A stretch of DNA of 10,597 nucleotides from an uncultured Pseudomonas sp. (GTDB lineage Bacteria > Pseudomonadota > Gammaproteobacteria > Pseudomonadales > Pseudomonadaceae), in assembly GCA_937863915.1 (NCBI GenBank), contig CALMID010000394.1, forward strand, positions 1 through 10,597, given 5' to 3'. A model generated the notes under the pieces. It made no database searches, was not told the origin of the DNA, and saw only the letters and a program-made list of their open reading frames with translations. Position numbers and translations under genes: made by a program. This document shows positions 6,637-10,597 of the stretch, one piece after another. Numbering within the stretch: position 1 is the stretch's first letter; each line of letters opens with the position of its first letter.

Positions 6637-7926
6637 TCACGCCTGCACAGGGCGGCGCCACAGGTACAAGCCAATGGCACAGCCCAGCGCACTCAGGCCC
6701 AGCACGTACCAGGCCGGCCCCATGGCGCTGTACTTGAGCAGACCGGCCACCACCATCGGCGTCAGCCCGCCGAAGATGGCGTAGGCCAGGTTGTAGGAGA
6801 ACGACAGCCCGGAGAAGCGCACCACCGCCGGGAACGCCTGCACCAGCACGAAAGGCACCGCGCCGATCACGCCGACGCACAGGCCGGTCAGCGCATACAG
6901 CGGGAACAGCCAGTCCGGGTGCGCGCCGACACTGCTGTAGAGCAGCCAGCTGGAGCCGCCCAGCGCCAGGCAGCCCAGGCTAAACACCTTGCCGGCGCCA
7001 AAGCGGTCGGCCAGCATGCCGGCCAACACGCAGCCCAGACTCAGGGCGACGATGGCCAGGCTGTTGGCCTGGAGCGTGTCGACCGGCGCAAAGCCAAAGG
7101 CCTTCTGCAGCACGGTGGGGGTCATCAGGATCATCACCACGATGCCGGCCGAGAGCAGCCAGGTCAGCAGCATGGACAGCACCACCGCGCCACGGTGATC
7201 ACGCACCACCGCTTTTAGCGGCAGCTCGGCGGCCAGCGCCTGGCGCTGCTGCAGCTCGGCGAACACCGGCGTCTCGTGCAGCCACTGGCGCAGCCATACG
7301 GCAAAGAAACCGAACACGCCGCCCAGCACGAACGGCAGACGCCAGGCGTAATCCTTGACCTCCGCCGGGGTGTAAATGGCGTTGATCAGCGTCGCCACCA
7401 GCGAGCCGAGCAGGATGCCGGCGGTCAGTCCGGCGGTGAGGGTGCCGCAAGCCAGGCCGATGCGCTGGCGCGGCACATGCTCGGCGACGAACACCCAGGC
7501 CCCCGGCACTTCCCCGCCGATCGCCGCGCCCTGCAGGATGCGCATCAGCAGCAGCGCCAGCGGCGCCCAGATGCCGATCTGCGCATAGGTCGGCAGCAGA
7601 CCCATGATCAGCGTGGGCACGGCCATCAGGAAGATGCTCAGGGTGAACATGCGCTTGCGCCCGAGCAGGTCGCCGAAGTGCGCCATCACCACGCCACCCA
7701 GCGGGCGGGCCAGGTAGCCGGCGGCAAACAGGCCGAAGGTCTGCAGCTGGCGCAGCCATTCAGGCATGTCCGCCGGGAAGAACAGCTCGCTGACCACGGC
7801 GGCGAAGAACACGAAGATGATGAAGTCGTAGAACTCCAGCGCGCCGCCGAGGGCGGACAGCGACAGGGTCTTGTAGTCGCTGCGGTTCAGCGGGCGATGC
7901 AGGTCGGCGGAGGTGGTCACAGACAT
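6637..7926 (-). CDS. MFS transporter, metabolite:H+ symporter (MHS) type
   Basis: This is an inner-membrane secondary transporter of the major facilitator superfamily, 429 residues with about 12 hydrophobic segments. Features of the ProP/ShiA/KgtP-like metabolite:H+ symporter group are visible: GGALEFYDFIIF in the first helix (27-38), ARPLGGVVMAHFGDLLGRKR (73-92) containing the loop 2-3 signature GDLLGRKR, RILQGAAIGGE (129-139), WRLPFVLG (195-202), and a second-half loop motif LADRFGAGKVF (305-315). Substrates of this group include organic acids, osmolytes and aromatic compounds; nothing here decides among them. The ATG at 7926 follows AGAAGG with about 7 bases between. The gene has its own terminator and reads toward pstS. 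I recall an MFS gene next to pstS in P. aeruginosa too, which would make the pairing conserved, but no convincing Pho box is visible upstream of it. Confidence 0.9.
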   Translation of the reverse strand: MSVTTSADLHRPLNRSDYKTLSLSALGGALEFYDFIIFVFFAAVVSELFFPADMPEWLRQLQTFGLFAAGYLARPLGGVVMAHFGDLLGRKRMFTLSIFLMAVPTLIMGLLPTYAQIGIWAPLALLLMRILQGAAIGGEVPGAWVFVAEHVPRQRIGLACGTLTAGLTAGILLGSLVATLINAIYTPAEVKDYAWRLPFVLGGVFGFFAVWLRQWLHETPVFAELQQRQALAAELPLKAVVRDHRGAVVLSMLLTWLLSAGIVVMILMTPTVLQKAFGFAPVDTLQANSLAIVALSLGCVLAGMLADRFGAGKVFSLGCLALGGSSWLLYSSVGAHPDWLFPLYALTGLCVGVIGAVPFVLVQAFPAVVRFSGLSFSYNLAYAIFGGLTPMVVAGLLKYSAMGPAWYVLGLSALGCAIGLYLWRRPVQA

Positions 7927-8050
7927 GGTGTGGCCTTCTTGTCAGGGGTGGACGGCGCGCAGGGCCCGGGCGCGGCGAAGATAGCAAAATCCGCCGGCGC
8001 GGCGCACCGCTCATGACTCATCAAGCTGCAGCGAAACTGCCCGGTCGCGA

Positions 8051-8073
8051 TTGTCCGACAAGCTCTATATAAT
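8051..8073 (+). promoter_or_regulatory. Probable promoter and operator-like palindrome for the thioesterase gene
   Basis: A perfect TATAAT lies at 8068-8073, in an AT-rich island inside GC-rich sequence, about 72 bases upstream of the thioesterase ATG. No good -35 is found at the usual 16-18 bp distance. Just upstream, TTGTC-C-GACAA (8051-8061) is a perfect palindrome around a single base, placed over the promoter spacer where a repressor or MerR-like activator could bind. The -10 is well supported; the operator role is speculative. Confidence 0.5.
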
Positions 8074-8106
8074 GCGCCGCGCCCTCTGCTCTCGGCTTTG
8101 CGGCGC
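8074..8106 (+). other. Stem-loop at the start of the thioesterase leader
   Basis: GCGCCGC (8074-8080) and GCGGCGC (8100-8106) form a perfect 7-bp GC stem with a 19-base loop. It begins immediately after the TATAAT box, so much of it would sit at or near the 5' end of the transcript. The mRNA between it and the start codon is unstructured by eye. The effect, if any, is unknown. Confidence 0.35.
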
Positions 8107-8144
8107 TGCCATAACAATGACAACAGGGTCTGAGGCCCATCGGC

Positions 8145-8549
8145 ATGATCGACGCATACGAGCAGGACGAACCGACCCCCCAAGGCGATCTGGCCATGCA
8201 GATCACCGCCCTGCCGCGCGAAACCAATGGGTTTGGCGATATCTACGGCGGCTGGCTGGTGTCGCAGATGGACCTCGCCGGCACCGCCGCGGCCAGCAAG
8301 ATTGCCGGCGGCCGAGTTGCCACCGTGGCCATCGACCGCATGGCCTTCCTCGTGCCGGTCGCCGTCGGCGCCCAGCTGACCTTCTATACCCAGGCCCAGG
8401 AAATCGGCCGCAGCTCGGTGAAGATGCTGGTCGAGGTGTGGAGCGACGACCCGCTCTCCAGCGAATGGCGCAAGGTCACCGAAGCGCTGTTCGTGTTCGT
8501 TGCCATCGACGGCAGCGGCCGCACCCGCCCCCTGCCGCCACGGCGCTGA
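8145..8549 (+). CDS. yciA: Acyl-CoA thioesterase, YciA-type hotdog protein
   Basis: This 134-residue cytoplasmic enzyme is expected to hydrolyse acyl-CoA thioesters to free acid and CoA. It is a single hotdog domain with the YciA signature: PQGDL (12-16), N28 followed by GDIYGGW (31-37) and QMD (41-43), where the Asn and Asp are the expected catalytic residues. The helix AGTAAASKIAGGR follows, then strands ending in EVWSDD and KVTEALFVFVAID, and a GRTRPLPP tail. The length equals that of E. coli YciA (about 132). The ATG at 8145 is preceded by TGAGG with 9 bases between; an ATG at 8117 is in another frame. It is transcribed divergently from the MFS gene and lies 122 bp before kup in the same direction. 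Broad acyl-CoA specificity is usual for the family; the native substrate is not known here. Confidence 0.92.
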   Translation: MIDAYEQDEPTPQGDLAMQITALPRETNGFGDIYGGWLVSQMDLAGTAAASKIAGGRVATVAIDRMAFLVPVAVGAQLTFYTQAQEIGRSSVKMLVEVWSDDPLSSEWRKVTEALFVFVAIDGSGRTRPLPPRR

Positions 8550-8630
8550 AAACCGGACTACGCTGCGACACTATGCCTCGGCCAGGCTGCACGATGGCCT
8601 GACCTGGGACGCTTGTCCGTCAGACTGAAT

Positions 8631-8647
8631 CGGCGCAGCATGCGCCG
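8631..8647 (+). other. Hairpin in the thioesterase-kup spacer
   Basis: CGGCGCA (8631-8637) and TGCGCCG (8641-8647) form a perfect 7-bp stem with a 3-base loop, 24 bases upstream of the kup ATG. A second, imperfect stem (8580-8587 with 8597-8604) lies before it. Neither is followed by a T-tract, so no clear terminator separates the two genes. The near hairpin is close enough to the kup ribosome binding site to affect initiation, which is inference. Confidence 0.4.
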
Positions 8648-8671
8648 CCTGTCCAGCAGCAGGTCATTTTC

Positions 8672-10546
8672 ATGAGCCACGACAGCAAAACCGGCAGTCT
8701 CAGCCTGACCGTCGCCGCCCTCGGCGTGGTCTACGGCGATATCGGCACCAGCCCGCTGTACACCCTCAAGGAAGTCTTCGCCGGTCACTACGGCGTCAGC
8801 GTCGACCCGGCCGGCGTCTACGGCATTCTCTCGCTGATCTTCTGGTCGCTGATCTGGGTAGTGGCACTGAAATACGTGCTGGTCATCCTGCGCGCCGACA
8901 ACGAGGGCGAAGGCGGGGTCATGGCCCTGACCGCCCTGGCACGCCGCGCCACCAGTGCCTACCCGCGCCTGTCGCGCCTGCTGGTGCTGCTCGGCCTGGC
9001 CGGCACCGCCCTGTTCTACGGCGACAGCATGATCACCCCGGCGATTTCCGTGCTCTCCGCCGTCGAAGGCCTCGACGTGGCACTGCCCGGTGTCGGCCAC
9101 TGGGTAGTGCCGATCACCGTGATCCTGCTGATCGGCCTGTTCCTGATCCAGAAGCACGGCACCGCGCGCATCGGCATCCTGTTCGGCCCGGTGATGGGCC
9201 TGTGGTTCACCACCCTCGGCGCCCTGGGCATCTACGGCATCCTCCGCCACCCGGAAGTGCTGCACGCCCTCAACCCCTGGTGGGCCTACAACTTCTTCAT
9301 CAGCCACCCCGGCATCGGCATCACCATACTCGCCGCCGTGGTGCTGGCGCTGACCGGCGCCGAAGCGCTGTATGCCGATATGGGCCACTTCGGTCGCAAG
9401 CCCATCGCCCGCGCCTGGTTCAGCCTGGTGCTACCCGGCCTGGTGCTCAACTACTTCGGCCAGGGCGCGCTGCTGCTCGACAACCCCGAGGCGGCGCGCA
9501 ACCCCTTCTACCTGCTGGCCCCGGCCTGGGCGCTGATGCCGATGATCGCTCTGGCCACCCTGTCGACCATCATCGCCTCGCAGGCGGTGATTTCCGGCGC
9601 CTTCTCCCTGACCCGCCAGGCCATCCAGCTCGGCTATGTACCGCGCATGCAGATTCAGCACACCTCCAGCAACGAGGAAGGGCAGATCTACGTCGGCGTG
9701 GTCAACTGGGCCCTGATGGTCGGGGTGATCCTGCTGGTGATCGGCTTCCAGAGCTCCGGCGCACTGGCTTCGGCCTATGGCGTGGCGGTGACCACCACCA
9801 TGCTGATCGACACCCTGCTGGTCTCGGCGGTGGCCCTGCTGCTGTGGAAAAGCCCGCGCTGGCTGGCCATCCCGCTGCTGCTGTGCTTCTTCGTGGTCGA
9901 CAGCCTGTTCTTTTCCGCCAACGTGCCGAAGATCTTCCAGGGCGGTGCCTTCCCGGTGGTGGCCGGCCTGGCCCTGTTCATCCTGATGACCACCTGGAAG
10001 CGCGGCCGCGAGCTGCTCATGAACAGGCTGGACGATACCGCCCTGCCCCTGCCGGTATTCGTCTCCAGCATCGCCATGCAGCCGCCGCATCGGGTCAACG
10101 GCACCGCCGTGTTCCTCAATGCCCGCCCGGATTCGGTGCCCCATGCCTTGCTGCACAACCTGCTGCACAACCAGGTGCTGCACCAGCAGGTGGTGATGCT
10201 CACCGTGCGCATCGCCGACCACCCGCACGTGCCGCGCAGCGAGCGTTTCGCGGTGGAAAACTTCGGCACCGGTTTCTTCCGCATGACCCTGCACTTCGGC
10301 TACATGGATGCGCCCAACGTGCCGGCCGCGCTGGCGCAGAGCCCGTACGACTTCCTCGACTTCACACCGATGCACACCACCTACTTCCTCAGCCGCGAAA
10401 CCATCATCCCGAGCAAGCGCATCGGCATGATCACCTGGCGCGAAAGCCTGTTCGCCTTCCTGCTGAAGAATGCCAACAGCACCATGCGCTACTTCCAGCT
10501 GCCGACCAACCGGGTGATCGAACTGGGCACTCAGGTCGAAATCTAG
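8672..10546 (+). CDS. kup: Kup, low-affinity potassium:proton symporter
   Basis: Kup imports potassium with protons across the inner membrane and in E. coli is important under acid and hyperosmotic conditions. The 624 residues match the family length (622 in E. coli). The membrane part spans about 12 helices to roughly residue 440, with the family signatures [10 protein letters not shown] (22-31), NEGEGG (77-82), [18 protein letters not shown] (117-134), [14 protein letters not shown] (228-241) and [10 protein letters not shown] (260-269). A cytoplasmic C-terminal domain (about 441-624) follows, ending in a conserved region with MRYFQLP near 605-611. The acidic residues in GDIG and YADMG are those expected in the transport path. 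The start is ATG 8672, with AGCAGG upstream. It follows the thioesterase gene by 122 bp and may share its promoter; a promoter of its own is not obvious. No truncation or frameshift is seen. Confidence 0.97.
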   Translation: MSHDSKTGSLSLTVAALGVVYGDIGTSPLYTLKEVFAGHYGVSVDPAGVYGILSLIFWSLIWVVALKYVLVILRADNEGEGGVMALTALARRATSAYPRLSRLLVLLGLAGTALFYGDSMITPAISVLSAVEGLDVALPGVGHWVVPITVILLIGLFLIQKHGTARIGILFGPVMGLWFTTLGALGIYGILRHPEVLHALNPWWAYNFFISHPGIGITILAAVVLALTGAEALYADMGHFGRKPIARAWFSLVLPGLVLNYFGQGALLLDNPEAARNPFYLLAPAWALMPMIALATLSTIIASQAVISGAFSLTRQAIQLGYVPRMQIQHTSSNEEGQIYVGVVNWALMVGVILLVIGFQSSGALASAYGVAVTTTMLIDTLLVSAVALLLWKSPRWLAIPLLLCFFVVDSLFFSANVPKIFQGGAFPVVAGLALFILMTTWKRGRELLMNRLDDTALPLPVFVSSIAMQPPHRVNGTAVFLNARPDSVPHALLHNLLHNQVLHQQVVMLTVRIADHPHVPRSERFAVENFGTGFFRMTLHFGYMDAPNVPAALAQSPYDFLDFTPMHTTYFLSRETIIPSKRIGMITWRESLFAFLLKNANSTMRYFQLPTNRVIELGTQVEI

Positions 10547-10597
10547 CAGGCCGTTGAAAAACGTTGGCGAGGCCGCCAGCGCAAGGCAAAAACAGGC
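10547..10597. repeat. Repeat-like sequence after kup (cut by window edge)
   Basis: Directly after the kup stop comes CAGGCCGTTGAAAAACG, then a hairpin and a run of CAAGGCAAAAACAGGC. I recognise this as resembling a dispersed intergenic repeat found in several Pseudomonas genomes, but that is from memory, and only the first 51 bases are inside the window. The true ends cannot be set here. Confidence 0.4.
10557..10581 (-). terminator. Terminator-like hairpin, minus strand, for a convergent gene beyond the window
   Basis: CGTTGGCG (10562-10569) pairs with CGCCAGCG (10574-10581), 8 bp with one wobble and a 4-base loop. On the minus strand the stem runs into five T residues (10561-10557). On the plus strand no T-tract follows, so it fits a leftward gene ending to the right of the window better than it fits kup. 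Confidence 0.55.

Noticed and set aside
7276..8016. Plus-strand frame opposite the MFS gene
   Set aside because: It is a Gln/His-rich antisense shadow; the MFS protein on the other strand has the membrane segments and motifs.
8040..8062. A possible Pho box upstream of the MFS gene (minus-strand TTGTCGGACAA)
   Set aside because: Only one half-site resembles the consensus (4 of 7) and the second half does not match. The sequence is better described as a short palindrome.
8558..9388. Long minus-strand open frame opposite the start of kup
   Set aside because: It is a codon shadow of kup with a His/Gln/Gly-rich translation. The plus-strand frame has all the Kup signatures.
9202..10557. A 451-codon frame on the plus strand overlapping kup
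   Set aside because: It is a shifted reading of kup, rich in Arg, Pro, Ala and His, without a plausible start site or family resemblance.

Overview
The window reads as a piece of chromosome from a Pseudomonas-type gammaproteobacterium. It is GC-rich, with very few TTA, CTA or TCA codons. The proteins closely match the Pseudomonas versions of the phosphate-specific transport (Pst) system, including the long forms of the permeases PstC and PstA. The species cannot be fixed from the sequence alone.

Left two thirds (1-6573, all on the minus strand): the high-affinity phosphate uptake locus, transcribed right to left as pstS, pstC, pstA, pstB, phoU. phoU runs off the left edge. PstS binds phosphate in the periplasm, PstC and PstA form the inner-membrane channel, PstB hydrolyses ATP, and PhoU links transporter state to the PhoR/PhoB two-component system. 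A good Pho box (PhoB site) lies directly upstream of pstC, and a weaker candidate lies upstream of pstS. A terminator hairpin separates pstS from pstC, so pstS and pstCAB-phoU look like two PhoB-linked units rather than one simple operon. The pstA-pstB and pstB-phoU spacers each hold a strong stem-loop or palindromic element.

Middle (6597-7926, minus strand): an MFS transporter of the metabolite:H+ symporter type, with its own clear Rho-independent terminator between it and the pstS promoter region. Its substrate cannot be read from the sequence.

Right third (about 8051-10546, plus strand): a short hotdog-fold acyl-CoA thioesterase of the YciA type, preceded by a perfect TATAAT and a small palindrome, then a full-length Kup potassium:proton symporter. 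Just after kup the window ends in a repeat-like hairpin. Read on the minus strand it has the form of a terminator, probably for a convergent gene beyond the edge.

No phage, insertion sequence, CRISPR array, RNA gene or defence system is visible, and no wholly new system. The points most worth a second look are regulatory (the intra-operon Pho box and the pstC start it implies, the spacer elements) and architectural (very large predicted periplasmic insertions in both PstC and PstA).
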